Part shown: positions 31,770-43,512 of the stretch, in pieces | How positions within the stretch are numbered: the first letter of the stretch is position 1 | How the letters are laid out: each line of letters starts with the position of its first letter | From: Phascolarctos cinereus | Taxonomy: Eukaryota > Chordata > Mammalia > Diprotodontia > Phascolarctidae | Length of the DNA stretch: 64,000 nt | NCBI RefSeq assembly: GCF_002099425.1 | Contig: NW_018343982.1 | Span: 14,734,501 to 14,798,500 of the forward strand | Reading direction: 5' to 3' | Position numbers and translations under genes: made by a program | Notes under the pieces: generated by a model | What the model was told of the DNA's origin: nothing | Seen by the model: only the letters and a program-made list of their open reading frames with translations | Database searches by the model: none

Positions 31770-32965
31770 TCATCCAAACCACCAGAGAGAGGCTAAAACC
31801 AGCTCCCTGAAGTCAAGAAAATCAAAAGCCAAGGGAGAGTTTGTCTACACAAAGAAACTGAGGCAGTCTATCATTGTCTGGCCGACCAAAAACGTCCACC
31901 TGACTCAGTTAAAAAATATCTCTCAGGGAAAAATACCGGTGGCCTGAGTAGTTTTTGCCTTTCAAACTCCACTCACCTTGTGTGCTTTAGTAGCAGGACA
32001 AGCTGAATCATCCTTCTTTTGCAGCATCTGGGAATGATAAAGCTTGAAAGGGTTCGGAGAAAGCAGCTTTCCTCCCTTCAGATGGTCAAACACCGCCACC
32101 TTCTGTAGTAGAAGGTGTTGCAGGCATGGTTTGGGGCAGCCTCTTTCCTTCCAAAGCTTGTGAGAGAGCCAGGGTATAAACCACTAGAAACGGTTGCGAG
32201 GGTCAGGGCTCAGAGCCAAGATCAACTCAGGCTGCTGTGCATGCCAAAGACAGAGAGAATGGGCAGCCAGCGGAGGAAACACGAAGTCAAGAGTGTGGCT
32301 GGGGAAGGAATCTCCAAGGCCAGCCCTTCATTCCTGAAGCACAGGTCATTAATGGCTCTGTCCTAAAGGGCTGCCTTCACCCTGGGTACCTGAGTCTTCC
32401 CTGTGAATTCTAAAACTCTATGATGCTCTAGATATCTTAATCCCTAGAGATCATGCCCAGGCTGCAGCTAATCTCTTCTACCCACACCCTCTCCTTGGCC
32501 AAACCACAGGCTGTGGCCAGTCCAAGCTTCTCCTCTCCCTTCTCCATCTACACCCTCAGCCATACACTTCAGACACTGTTTGAAGGGCTTATTTATAAGG
32601 AAGAGGGGAAAAAGAGTAAACTTCAGAAATTATAGAAGGGGGTTCTAATAAAAAATATGTAAAATACATTTAGCCAAAGTTAACTGAATGATTCCTAGAT
32701 GTATTCAATCTGTTAACTATACATTGCACCACATAGGGTAGCCTAAACAATACTTTTACAATATGAATTAACTTGCTACATAGGTCAGGCTTCTCTGTCC
32801 ATCCCTTCTCCTTACCCTGTCACCAAAGACTCTTAAGTTCAAACCAACTTAACACAAAAGGTACATTCTCATTTTCTTTGGCCCACTGGGGCCCCTTCTC
32901 CTGGCCCTGCCATTAATCTAGGAAAATCTCTAAGATAAAACTTTGCTACAGCTTGTGTCTATAGT
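31770..32965. other. Unassigned sequence, no supported feature
   Basis: Somewhat GC-richer than its flanks around 32.0-32.4 kb. Open frames of 60-96 codons have no known similarity. Confidence 0.45.
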
Positions 32966-32969
32966 GTTT

Positions 32970-33405
32970 CTAAAAGTGAATGAACGAATGAAAAAGCATT
33001 TACCTACCATGTTCTTAGGAGAAAAATTATTACTAGCATTTAGATACATATAGTGCTATAAGGTTGGAAAGCACTTTACTTTGCAAATTTATCTCATTTG
33101 ATCTTCACAACAACCCAAAGAGGTAGGTGCTATTATTGTCCCCATTTGATAGGTGAGGAAACTGAAACTGAGAGAGATGAAGTGACTTCCCAGGGTCACA
33201 CAGCTAGTAAAGTGTCTGAGTCTAGATTTGAATCCAGCTCTTGCTGACTCAGAATCCAGCACCAGCACTATACTAAGTGCTGGGGTTACAAATATAAAAA
33301 GCAAAGACACTTCCTTCCCTTAAGGAACCTACATTCTTATGGGAGAAACTTCACACAAAAGGGAAGAGTGGCCAGGGAGGGTCACTTTGGTCTGGTGAAT
33401 TGCAG
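32970..33405 (-). repeat. L2 3' end split by a MIR-type SINE
   Basis: AAAAAGCATTTACCTACCATG on the left, and CACTATACTAAGTGCTGGGG then AAGGAACCTACATTCTTATG on the right, are one antisense L2 end once the SINE at about 33030-33262 is removed. Confidence 0.7.
33030..33262 (-). repeat. THER-1/MIR-type SINE nested in L2
   Basis: ACATATAGTGCTATAAGGTTG, CACAACAACCCAAAGAGGTA, GGTGAGGAAACTGAAACTGA, CAGGGTCACACAGCTAGTAA, ending GACTCAGAATCCAGCACC. Confidence 0.85.
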
Positions 33406-33409
33406 ATAT

Positions 33410-34635
33410 AGCAAATGGATAACATGAGTGACAGGTACTCATCCTATAGAAGCACTCAACATACAATATAGTTGTAGTATTGAAACAGCTTTTATTTCAG
33501 TCCGTAGAAAATGCACAAAACTCTAAGGACTCATAAGAGACTAAGTAAATACAGAAAAATCAAATACTCAAACAGCCCACCCCCAACTGCTACTAGAAGA
33601 GGACTGAACTTGGGTTTACAATCAGGGCAACTTTCTGTCCTGTAGGTGAGTGTCTTCTTCCTGCAAAAACCTACACAATCTTCCCTAGACTCAAAGCATA
33701 TGGTTTAGATTCCCCACCCCCAAATCAAAATTTTAAATACCTCATGTACTTATCATCATGTTTTTTTCCCCCTTAGGCTGATGTTTATATGACTGGCAAT
33801 GTTTGAGTAACACTGGCTCAGCTCTTCAAGTAGAATGCTATGTAGGAACAATGTGGACCATTTTCTTCATTTTTCAAGAAGCAGGATGCATCAGGAAATC
33901 TCTCTAGAAGGTCTCATGCCCTATTTCTCAAACTCAGGAATTCAAATTTGGCAGTACCCACGAGGCAATTCTCAAAGCTGGTGCTACCTAGGAAATCCAC
34001 TCTCTCTACCAGAAGCCTAGGGAATTCATAATCCCCTTCCTCTATGCCAGTGATAGAAGATCAGAAATGATCTTGAAATCCCCCCAGGCTGCCTGGGAAT
34101 ATATGTTTCCTACTGCTATGAGCTTCTGTTAGTCACCATTACCTGGTCACCTCATGGTGATGGGAGCGGAAAGGGTGGTAAAATCTTTCCCCCTCTGCCT
34201 CCACCTTGCTGCACATTGGGAAAAGGCAGAGAAAATCTTTAAAAGCTTAAAGCCACAGAGAGTGAGATCAGCTTGCTCTTACAATCTATGAGCAGAGGAA
34301 GCTGAACTTGTCAATTGGCTTCAAACAGTGGCTTGCACTTATAAACTCAACAGTGTGACTGAGGAACACCATCATTTTGATCAGGAAGTAATAATGGCCT
34401 GTACTCAGTAGCTTCCTCAGGTTGATTTGGGAGCTTCTCAGTTTAATCAAGAAGTCTCCAGATCAGCCACCTTTCATAATTATAACCAAACTATATCATA
34501 AAGTCACAAAACCTTGGTATTATATAATTCTACTGATTGTCCATTAAAGATAATATTCCTATTGTATTAATTGTCCTGTACAGCATTTTATCGAACACTG
34601 TTTAGCAGGATTCACCTGTATAGCATGTCCTTTAC
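33410..34635. other. Unassigned sequence, no supported feature
   Basis: No nameable repeat or exon. Includes short frames of 61 and 65 codons only. Confidence 0.45.
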
Positions 34636-34636
34636 A

Positions 34637-34882
34637 TCTGAGGTTCATTTACCCATTCCTGAGTCAAGAAGATTCATCTTCCAGAGTTCAAATCCAGCCT
34701 CAGACACTTACTATCTATGTGACCCAGGTAAGTCACTTAACCCTGTTTGCCTTGATTTCCTCATCTGAAAAATGAGCTGGAGAAGGAATGGCAAACCACT
34801 CCAATATCTTTGCCAAGAAAACCCCAAATGGGGTCACGAAGAGTCGGACATAACTGAAAATGTCTGAATAGCAACAACAAAA
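34637..34882 (+). repeat. MAR1/WSINE1-type SINE with non-standard head (1 of 3)
   Basis: Begins CTGAGGTTCATTTACCCATT instead of the GGCAGCTAGGTGG head, then joins the normal body at GAAGATTCATCTTCCAGAG. The tail is normal: CCAATATCTTTGCCAAG and GAGTCGGACATAACTGAAAA. Confidence 0.85.
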
Positions 34883-34889
34883 TACCTGT

Positions 34890-35590
34890 ACCATGTGGTA
34901 CAGTTACTCTTTTCTCAGAAAGATGCTCAAATACTGTATCTTTTTTTCTGTTCTAACTATCTGGTCTCCCCATCTGTGTGCTAGGCTAGCTCCAACCAAT
35001 TTCCTTCTGCCTCAGATGATCCTACTGGCAGATTTAAACATTTGTGTCATGCCCTCAGCCAATCAAGAACAACCATTCCACCTGATTACAGTGTGATCTT
35101 TATGCACTCAGCAAAAGGGATAATCCTAATTTTCACTCTCCAGGATGAAATACAGGCAAGTGTTCTTATTACCTAGAAAGAATAACCACCTCTAAACCAT
35201 GTCATAAATTCATAAAAATTCCAGATCCATTAAAGAGTGTTCCAAGGAGAAACAGTGGAATAGACTAGCAAACAGCAGGATACCAGGAACTTGAAGGATA
35301 ATAATAGTTGGGTCAAGTCCAACAGCAAATTCAAATTCAAGGCAATAAGTCAGGAGCTAGGAGGTCTGGAGGAATGAAAGGAGCAACATGATAGTAAACA
35401 AAAAGAGACTGAAGTCAAGGAGGCTTGATCCCTGAAGCACCTTCCCTCCCCCATTAATGACATTTCCTGGGGTTTCCGTGTAATTTGAGGCAAAGTCAGC
35501 CATGCTAGTCTAGAAAGTGTATGTAAGTAGGAACAGGTGATAGGAAACAACAGGAAACAACAGTTGGCTGATTCAAGTAGTTCAGGGACA
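34890..35590. other. Unassigned sequence, no supported feature
   Basis: Nothing recognisable. Frames of 67-82 codons only. Confidence 0.45.
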
Positions 35591-35597
35591 GGAGGCA

Positions 35598-35690
35598 TAT
35601 TAGAACTAGAAGGGACCTTACCAACCCTCTCCTTTGATAGGGACAGAAGTTAAGGCCCAGAAAGGAGTATTGACTTTCCCAAAGGAGCAT
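35598..35690 (-). repeat. MIR3-type SINE fragment
   Basis: TTAGAACTAGAAGGGACCTTA then TTAAGGCCCAGAAAGGAG. Confidence 0.6.
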
Positions 35691-35691
35691 T

Positions 35692-35900
35692 GGGGGATTG
35701 ACCCTATTTGGTGTTTTCTTGGCAAAGATACTGGAGTGGTCTGCCATTTCCTTCTTCAGCTCATTTTATAGATGAGGAAACTGAGGCTTACAGGGTGAAG
35801 TGACTCGCCCAGGGTCACATAGCTAGGAAGTGTCTGAAGCTGAATTTGAACTCAGGAAAATGAGTCCTTGTGACTCAGGTACAGGTGAATGAACCTCAAA
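35692..35900 (-). repeat. MAR1/WSINE1-type SINE with non-standard head (2 of 3)
   Basis: Tail GGTGTTTTCTTGGCAAAGAT, core GATGAGGAAACTGAGGCTTA. The 5' end, read on the minus strand, begins TGAGGTTCATTCACCTGTAC. It is joined to the repeat at 35900-36425 exactly as in the copy at 50.6 kb. Confidence 0.88.
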
Positions 35901-36425
35901 AAAGGGGTGTCAACATAGCAAGATAGTGGTAAAGCCAAGACTAGAATCTAAGACAGCAGCAGCAATTCAATTCAGCTTTACTAACATTTATTCTTGAACT
36001 TTTGACATGGGAGGCGTTCCTAGATTACCATAAGGAAATAGAAGTTGAGGTTCTAGTTGCAGTTTAGCAACTAGAAATAGAGAGTCCTTTTGAGCTTTGG
36101 GGATACTTTAAAAAGAGGTCTGTTGTTTAAAGTAGAGGAATGATACATACCTGTTTCTGTGATGTCCCCTAGATGAGCAAGAGGTTGATGATGTATAACT
36201 GAGGTAGGGATCACTTGTGGAGATGAGAAAGTTGAGAACCAGGCTAGAGCAAGGGTGGCTTCCTGATTGGCTGAGGGGTGTAATGTCAATTCTAAATCTA
36301 CCAATAGCTTTCTAGTGAGACAGAAGATGGGCATAGCCAGGGTCAGCAAGGTCTGAGGAGGGACTGATGCCATTCCAAGTTGGCTGTGCAAGAGGGAGAA
36401 CAGGTTTGGAAACACTCTAGTTCCC
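35900..36425 (-). repeat. Unassigned composite repeat, arm 1 (inverted relative to 50.2 kb)
   Basis: Its reverse complement matches 50225-50610 over about 390 bases. Shared blocks include CAGCCAATCAGGAAGCC, GTTCTCAACTTTCTCATCTC, TTTAAACAACAGACCTCTTT and CTAGTTGCTAAACTGCAACT. It extends further than the other arm, to about 36425. The 118-codon open frame lying in it is not protein-like. Confidence 0.8.
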
Positions 36426-36479
36426 AATGAAGTTATTCCATGACACTAGAGAGACAGAACCAAATCCAAGGCGAGGCTC

Positions 36480-36695
36480 CTTAGGAGATGCAGTGTTGGA
36501 TAATGGAAAGTACAGCCAGCTGTGGAGTCAACAGGGCCTGGGATCAAATCCCAGATCTGCTATTTACTATTACCCATCTAACCCTGGGCAACTAACGACC
36601 TGTCTGGGCCTGAGTTTCTTCAGCTATAAAAGGACAAAGTTGGATCAGATGATTTCTCAGGTCCCTTCCAGCCTTGATTCCTATGAATCCTGCTT
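36480..36695 (+). repeat. MIR3-type SINE
   Basis: GGATAATGGAAAGTACAGCC, GGATCAAATCCCAGATCTGC, TTTCTTCAGCTATAAAAGGA, GGATCAGATGATTTCTCAGG and TCCCTTCCAGCC. Confidence 0.85.
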
Positions 36696-36879
36696 AGAGT
36701 TAGAAAGATTAGAGCTGTCCAGCCAGACACACAGGGCAGGTATTTTTGGAAACATGCTGAGTATGCTTGTATCCTGTATAGCTGTGCATGTTGTAATTTT
36801 ACTCCTCCCTTGTAAATGAATCCTTTTAAAGCTCATGTTGGCCTTGAATGTGTCAGAGGTATCAAGAGTATAATTATAC

Positions 36880-37112
36880 CTCACTTTCATGGGTCACTTT
36901 AAGGTTTTCCAGAGCACTTTATGTATATTAGCTTGCCTGACATTCACAATAACCCAATGATGTAAGTGCTATTATTACTCCCATTTTAGAGAGGAAGAAA
37001 CTTGGGCTTAGAGAGGTAAGGGTGACTTTCTCTGAGTCACATAGCTACTGTGAGGTGAGATTCAAATCCAAGTCAATCCAGCTCTCTATCCACTCTCTAT
37101 CTAGCTGCCCCT
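36880..37112 (-). repeat. THER-1/MIR-type SINE
   Basis: CACTTTAAGGTTTTCCAGAGC, CACAATAACCCAATGATGTA, GAGATTCAAATCCAAGTC, and a CTATCTAGCTGCCCCTG end. Confidence 0.82.
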
Positions 37113-37114
37113 GT

Positions 37115-37840
37115 CCTTTCAAGACAGGGTAGATGCTGGACTTAGAGACATTTGGGTGGTGGTTATAAGTTTAACTTACAGGAGATTTACAGACACTTAG
37201 CTCTGAGGTTAGGCCAATGGATTTGGGTGATAAGAAAAACACTCTGAGGGAAGGGCATCTCTGCTTGAGAGTTGAAGGGGAAATGTCCAAAGAGAGCTGA
37301 ACAAACTTAAACTGGAAAGCCAGGCTGGGCAGGTACCAGGGAATCTGCAGGGTGCTAAAAGCAACTTTGGCATTGCTATGAAATACGTTTTCATAGGAAC
37401 TGGTTCATTGGGTAACTTTGACCAATCATCTGACTTCTTTGCTTCAAAGTGTCTACATCACTGGTGCTGAAATTATTGCTAGCTTTCTTAATGACTATTT
37501 GGAAAGTATCAAGATTCTTAGATAAGAGGCCCATAAAAGATAAAAGAGTAAAGCCTTATGGTTCCTTGTTCTTCAAAACATGCCCAGTGCTTATGAAGGG
37601 AATAGACTGATGCTTATTTCTTTAATTAAAATTCTGACATGGTCAAATTCAAATGATACCTATTCCACTTCTGTTGTAACTTGTGTTAGTGATAAGTGGC
37701 AAAAACTGGAAGAGAGAATAGGTCAAGTTTAGATGTCCTTTATGGGACAGCTGTATAACACAAAATGAGAAGATTTGTCAGTACTCCACCTGACTGGGTA
37801 GACAGAAGACAATGTCCTCATCTAGAAAGTGAGAAAGTTA
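37115..37840. other. Unassigned sequence, no supported feature
   Basis: No repeat or exon I can name. Confidence 0.45.
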
Positions 37841-37844
37841 AGAG

Positions 37845-37985
37845 AAAGCACTGGCCAGTAGAATGAGCCATGGGCTTTAAACCAGAAGACCTAGGTTCTT
37901 TTTCCCCCCATAACTATCTGAGTGACCCCAGGGAGTCGTTACTTCTCTTAGTTTCTACATTTCTAAAATATTCTTTGAGAAGCCA
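37845..37985 (+). repeat. MIR-family SINE fragment
   Basis: GGGCTTTAAACCAGAAGACCT, GAGTGACCCCAGGGAGTCGT and TTTCTACATTTCTAAAATA. Weak. Confidence 0.5.
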
Positions 37986-38449
37986 AGGTACTATGCCTGA
38001 GTTGGTACCTCCTCCATCAACACAAATCTCAACTTCTCTGTGATTTAAGTATTTGGTCTTTGAGAGTTGCTGTGGCTGAAAAATTCATCACCCTGAAGCT
38101 GACCCAGTAATTAGCCTCTCTGAACTTAGCTGGGCTGGAATTCAAATGGCAGGCATACAACTTATTTTTAGGGCCTGTTCAAAAAGCCACACCAGAGACT
38201 GAATAGCTTTTGAGATCCCAAGGTCACTTCTTAATGAGGCATCAGAATTGAATGTTAGTGGAGGCAGGTGTAAAAAAAAAACAACTGGTGGTGGTGGGGA
38301 TAATGCTGTTTTCTTTACTCTCCTTTTAAGGGTGTTATTTCTGAAGAAATAATATATGTAAGATGGATTATGATCATAAAATGTAACCTATGAGTTGTTA
38401 TTTTCATCATAATCATCAAGCATTCATCATTATTGGAGAATGCAAGATA

Positions 38450-38672
38450 TCATAATAGAATGTTGGAGTTAAGAGTTAGGAAGACACTTAATAGCTGTGT
38501 GACCCTGGGCAAGTCACTAACCCTCTGTTGCCCTCAGTGTGGATCATATGAGAAACTATATGTAAAGCACTTTGCAAACCTTAAACAGGTATAGACATCT
38601 TAGCAATCATCATCATCATCATCATCATTATCTCTAAGGTCACTTCCAGTTCTCAAATTCTATGATTCCATA
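38450..38672 (+). repeat. MIR-family SINE with (ATC)n expansion
   Basis: AGCTGTGTGACCCTGGGCAA, then AAGCACTTTGCAAACCTTAA, an ATC run at 38606-38629, then TCTAAGGTCACTTCCAGTTC and AATTCTATGATTCC, which is a MIR3-type end. Confidence 0.75.
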
Positions 38673-39194
38673 CTAAGTGGATTTTAGAGCACAAAACTTT
38701 GACTATCTACATCATTCTAGTCAATCAGCTAATTGCCAGATGTTCGCTTCTCTTTGACCTACTTAGATAGCATCTCCTATGGCACCAGGACCCCCTGTAA
38801 AACCACAGCAGAAGCTACTGCAGGGAAGTAGTAGGTAATATGGTGGACAAGTTCCATAGGGAGGGAGCAATTACTTTTATCTTTTAATGAGACAATCTCC
38901 TGGTCACAAATTATAGCCCCTGTTTATGACATAAGCTCAATTTGGGTAAATGACTAGCATTTGCAAAGAGATGCTGCTCACTCATCTGATTTCACCACCA
39001 TCTCAAGGGAAACACTTAGAATCCTACCAAAGGCATTGTCTAACTGCTATAATCATTAACAGAGTCTGGTAGGGTTGAGAGTCAAGTATATCAAATAGGT
39101 GGAGTGAGGAAGGAAGGCTATAGTTATACAGCTTAACACATTGAGAACAAGACATAAAACTCTATTTAACAGTTAAACATCAGTATGTAATGTC

Positions 39195-39465
39195 TCCCTT
39201 CACTTCACATCCAGATGACTTCCACAGCTTCCTAATTGCTCTCTCTGCCTGCAGCCTCTCCTATTCAATCCATCCTGCACACACCAGTGTTCTATAATTC
39301 ATAATATTCATACCTTATTTGTACATAGTTATTTTCATGTTGCCTTCCCTATTATTAAACTGTGAGCAGGGCAGGGACTGTCTTTCACCTTTCTTTGTCT
39401 CCCCAACACTTAACACAGTGCTTAGCACATAGTAGGTACTTAAATGATTATTGATTGAAACTTTC
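39195..39465 (+). repeat. L2 LINE 3' fragments
   Basis: GACTTCCACAGCTTCCTAAT and a CCTATTCAATCCATCCTGC segment come from the end of the coding region or UTR. TTTGTCTCCCCAACACTTAA, then CACAGTGCTTAGCACATAGT and GGTACTTAAATGAT, are a terminus. Confidence 0.8.
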
Positions 39466-40003
39466 AAATGTCTCCCTTACTCATAATTTCTCTCTTTGCT
39501 ACAATAGCTCCCTGCTGCCTTCTATATCAAATCCCAACTTCTCATGCTGGCTTTCAGGGACCTCCATAATCTGCCACCTCTCCTTACCTGGTCAATCTCA
39601 TCTCCCATTAGTTTTCAAAATTTGCCTTCCCCGAAGCAGCCTCATTCCTGGAGTTTCCACCTCCTAACAGTGGAATGGTGTTCCATCTCCTACCTCTCAG
39701 ACAAAGGTGGGCTTCATGCTGTTAGCATGTTTGTAGTACTTTCTGGGCACAAAAATTCCTACTTATGCCTCTGTTAACCTCCCTGGCTTCCTTTAAGTGC
39801 AATTAAAATCCTACCTTCTACAGAAAGCCATCCCCAATCTCTCTTAATTCCAGGGTCTTTTTTCTGTTAATTATCTCTTACTTGTCCTATAAATAGCTTG
39901 CTTTGTATATATTTGCTTTCGTGTTGTCTCCCCCACTAGACTGTGAGTTCCTCAAGGCCAGAAACTATCTTTTGCCCGGCACATAGTAGGGGCTTAATAA
40001 ATG
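39466..40003 (+). repeat. L2 LINE 3' end
   Basis: TAGCTCCCTGCTGCCTTCTA, GACCTCCATAATCTGCCACC, CTACAGAAAGCCATCCCCAAT, CTAGACTGTGAGTTCCTCAA, then CACATAGTAGGGGCTTAATA and a T run. It may continue the previous L2, which would then be split by a second L2 end. Confidence 0.85.
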
Positions 40004-40139
40004 TTGATTTTTTTTTTTATGGATTGATTGCTGAGATTTACACTTCTTTGCAATCTGCCATAGTGACTCCCCAGTAGAGGGCCTGGCCCATAGAAGTTGC
40101 TTAATATATACTTGTTGGTTGATTGAACTCAAGATGTAA

Positions 40140-40378
40140 AAAGGGAGGCAATATAAGGGAGTTGAAAGAGTTCTGGGCTTGAACTCAATTCTCTCTCCCA
40201 GTTTTGTGACTTCAGGCAAATTATTTAGCTTCTCCAAGTCTCTGTTTACTCATTTATAAAATGGGAATAATAAGACTTGAACTCCTGATCTCCTAGGGCT
40301 GTTGTGAAAATCAAAAGAGAAAATGTATGTAAATCATAAAGCCATATATAAATGTGAGTTACTGCTATTATGATGATG
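40140..40378 (+). repeat. MIR-type SINE
   Basis: GTTGAAAGAGTTCTGGGCTT, TGTGACTTCAGGCAAATTAT, TACTCATTTATAAAATGGGAA, GGGCTGTTGTGAAAATCAAA. Confidence 0.82.
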
Positions 40379-40529
40379 TAAAGCAATAAACGATGGCACT
40401 AATAATGATAAGAGCTAACATTTTTCTAGCACTTTCCTTAATAATGGCAACTTAAGCCACCTGCCTCTTATGAGGGAGATTCAAGGTGTGCAAAGCACGT
40501 TAGATACATCATCCTTTGATTGTCATGAT

Positions 40530-41635
40530 TGTAGCTTTTTTACTCAATTACTCAAGCAATGGTATATAAAATGGATTGGGAGGGGAGATACCAGAGGTGG
40601 GCAGATCAATTTGTCAGTTTGCTCAGTACCCTGCTTCTTTGTCTTACTTAGACCCGGCTTCTCTTTCATCCAGATTGTTTAAAGTGATATTGTCCTGAAT
40701 CAATGTATTATGGGGGTGGAGGGGAGGAAGGTGATGAGAACAGGCAAAGGAGGCTCAAAATATCAGGTTGGTGGGGAGAGGCATTAAATCTCATGAGTGG
40801 CAAGGTTCTGGCCATCTGTTTCTTGCCCTCGGTGGTCAGAAAACCCATGTGAAATAGAATGACATTTTGGGCTTCTTCCTGTAATTCCTAGAGGATTTTA
40901 TTCCAGTGGTCAAATGCATTTCTGTTAAATTTCCTAAAAAGCCATGTGGCCATGCTAGGGGAAGGATGTTGTGTCAATTTGCTGATGGGATGATTGAAAC
41001 TATAGGCAGCAAGTGGTCAGCAAGGGCTGTTGGTGTTCATTTGGAGCAACAAGCTCAAGCTTGCCTTACCTTGAAATGGAGTTTTCATGTTTGAAAAGAT
41101 TTCGAGGTAGATAGAGTCACCCCTTTATGAGATGTCAGTTGACTATTCTTGCATGGAGTTATTTTATTTTAGAATAATTCATAATGGCCAGGCTCACTAC
41201 CATAATAAGTTTCTGTTTCCATTATAAATCCAATTTTGGTAGGTGATGATGTCTGCCTTTCCATCTTCTGTGTAGGTGAATTTTTTTTCCTTCAAAAAGT
41301 AAAAAGATAGGTGGTTTGGTTTTTTTTTTTTGTTTGTTTGTTTTTAAAGAACACAATATTGAAAAGAATAGGCTGTCTGGGTTCGTTTCAAATAATCTGC
41401 AGAAATCTGAGGAACAGTAAATTAGGCAAGTACTTCTTTTCTTTCTTATGTTGGTTTAATTCCCCATCAGTGGCTTTCAGCAGCTCACGTGATAACAGTT
41501 AATGTTTCTACACCTTCTTTAAACCCCACCTCTGAGACTGGTCTTCCTGGTCTTAGAGACATAGTTCCTGGACTACAATGACATCTGAACACATTTTCTA
41601 TGCTATTCAAATTGGCTTGCCAGCTTTTTCCTTTA
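40530..41635. other. Unassigned sequence, no supported feature
   Basis: Apart from a faint antisense MIR piece just upstream (40400-40525) and a T-rich run near 41320, nothing is recognisable. Confidence 0.45.
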
Positions 41636-41639
41636 TGCA

Positions 41640-41855
41640 GAGAGGTGCTGGTAAATTACTTTCTGAGGAAAAAAAAACCTGTTTGACACATTTTTAAAGT
41701 TAATCTATATTTCTTCATTCCTTTCTTAAGTCTAGACAATCAACAAAACAATAAATGGAGCTCTGATGTATAGCATTTGCAGGTTTCCAGAGTATAAATG
41801 TTCACACTAAAAATTTAACAATCAGCTCTGGCTCCAGAACTGCCTGACACATCCT
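41640..41855 (+). repeat. Unassigned interspersed repeat, copy C
   Basis: GTGCTGGTAAATTACTTTCTG, TCTTAAGTCTAGACAATCAAC, a TGTATAGCATTTGCAGGTTTCC block, then AATTTAACAATCAGCTCTGGC. Same orientation as copy D at 48.3 kb. Confidence 0.72.
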
Positions 41856-41856
41856 A

Positions 41857-41990
41857 CCTCCTACCTTCCACCTCATAACTTTGCATGATTGTTCCCACAG
41901 GTCTGGGATGCATTCTCACCTTACCTCTAGCATGTGTAGCATTCATGGCTTCCTTCCAAGTATAGCCTGGATGCTATTTCCTACAGTAAA
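41857..41990 (+). repeat. L2 LINE fragment
   Basis: CACAGGTCTGGGATGCATTC, CATGGCTTCCTTCCAAGTAT, GATGCTATTTCCTACAG: L2 3' UTR order, ending at the LTR-like block. Confidence 0.6.
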
Positions 41991-41994
41991 AAAG

Positions 41995-42518
41995 AAACTG
42001 GGAAGCCTTTCTGGGCAAAGAAACTGATTTTTATTAAGAGAAACAAAGGTGAGGTCTACAGTCTGCCCAGTTATGGTCTGAAGCCCCGAGATACAAAATT
42101 CACAGTTATTTATAGGTCTCTTGATTCGTGTATGATACAAGTAAGCTAGTTATAGTGTAAATGGTCCATGCCCTTTTACTCAAGCAGGCTTTTGGCTCAA
42201 GCAGGGCCTTTTTACATCATAAGCTTAGAGCAACTCATTACGTTTTAATATAAAGATGATTAATATGGTCACACACTCTATAATGATTATAGTTACGTTC
42301 CTTAGGTCAACTAACATAGGAATTTCCCTGGGACTACAGCATAGTTTTGGTTACACAGGTTTTCTTGGGTCTATATTCTTACTATAAATCACATAGTTAT
42401 TTCTTATTCTGTCAAGATAATTACAGCTGATAAATGGCTATAAAGCAAAGCACTCAAGGTATTGATTATTTATCTTTCCCATTTCAATTCCCAAGGCTTT
42501 CTGTCATTCCCCCCAGGC
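41995..42518 (-). mobile_element. Fossil solo LTR of an endogenous retrovirus
   Basis: On the minus strand the block has LTR architecture: a GGGGGGAATGACAGAAAGCC start, a TATAAATA promoter-like site at about 42107-42114, and an AATAAAAATCAGTTTC polyadenylation region just before the end. No internal retroviral sequence lies beside it. It appears to sit between an L2 and a MIR-type SINE. No clear TSD, so probably old. The family was not identified. Confidence 0.65.
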
Positions 42519-42519
42519 C

Positions 42520-42742
42520 TTCTATATACCAGACATTGTGCTAAGTTCTTTACAATATTATTTCATTTGATCCTCACAATAAGCCTGGAAAGTAGGTGCT
42601 ATTATTATCCCCATTTTACAGTTGAGGAGACTGAGGCAAAGGTTAAGTGACTTGTCCAGGGTCACAAAGTTACTAAGTGTCTGAGGCTAGATTTGATTCT
42701 AGGCCCAATGTTCGATCCAGTGTGCCACCTAGCTGTCCGTAA
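42520..42742 (-). repeat. THER-1/MIR-type SINE
   Basis: CTATATACCAGACATTGTGCT, CTCACAATAAGCCTGGAAAG, TTTTACAGTTGAGGAGACTG, ending CCAGTGTGCCACCTAGCTG. Confidence 0.88.
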
Positions 42743-42988
42743 CCACTGCCTGGTTCACCCTTTTCTCCCAGAGCTTTAATATGTTCCTGGTAGTTGCCGA
42801 CATTACTTTCCTTGATATGGTGGCAGCTTTACATAGTCATAGGTAGGGTCTGCCATGTTCCCTCCTAAATAAATCCTGACCATCAGGCCATGGGCTTGAA
42901 TGCAGGTCATCATACATTGCATCCATTTAAGTACCTCTTCCATTTAGGGTTTTATTTGTCTGTGCCAGCTATGCCTTTCATGCCTCTT

Positions 42989-43438
42989 TTTAAATTTAAT
43001 TTTTATTTTATTTTTTCTCAATTACATGTAAACACAGACATTTTGACATTCTTTTAAAAAATTTTTGAGTTCCAAATTCTCTCTTCTTCCCTCCCCTCCC
43101 CAAATTCTCTCTCTTTCCATCCCCTCCCCACTTCTTGAGAAGGCAAGCAATTTGATATAGATTATACATGTGTAGTCAGGCAAAACATTTCCATATTAGT
43201 TATGTTGCAAAAAGCATGGGCAAAAAAGAATAATAAAGTTTTTTTTTAAAAAAGTATGTTTTGATCTGCATTCAGACTCTATCAGTTCTTTCTCTGGAGG
43301 TGGGTAGCATTTTTCATCATAAATCCTTCAGAATTTACTTGGATCATTGTATTGCTGAGAACAGCTAAATCATTCACAGTGGATCATTGTACAATATTGC
43401 TTTTATTGTGTAAAATATTCTCCTCCTTCTGCTCCTTG
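42989..43438 (-). mobile_element. L1 LINE, 5'-truncated, 450 bp, with TSD
   Basis: Antisense L1 3' end: a T-rich start (the poly(A) relic), TCTCAATTACATGTAAACAC, GATTATACATGTGTAGTCAG, TATCAGTTCTTTCTCTGGAGG and GATCATTGTATTGCTGAG. A perfect 11-bp TSD, TCATGCCTCTT, lies at 42978-42988 and 43439-43449, so this is a single truncated insertion. Confidence 0.92.
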
Positions 43439-43512
43439 TCATGCCTCTTAAGTGGACCATTTTACCTTGATTCAGGAACAGATGATAGGCAGAGTGCCCT
43501 AACCTAAAGCAA

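Noticed and set aside
36071-36427. 118-codon minus-strand open frame partly shared with 50158-50352
   Set aside because: The shared peptide only reflects the inverted repeat pair. The frame differs outside it and looks non-coding.
36427-36819. 130-codon plus-strand open frame
   Set aside because: Most of it is a MIR3-type SINE.
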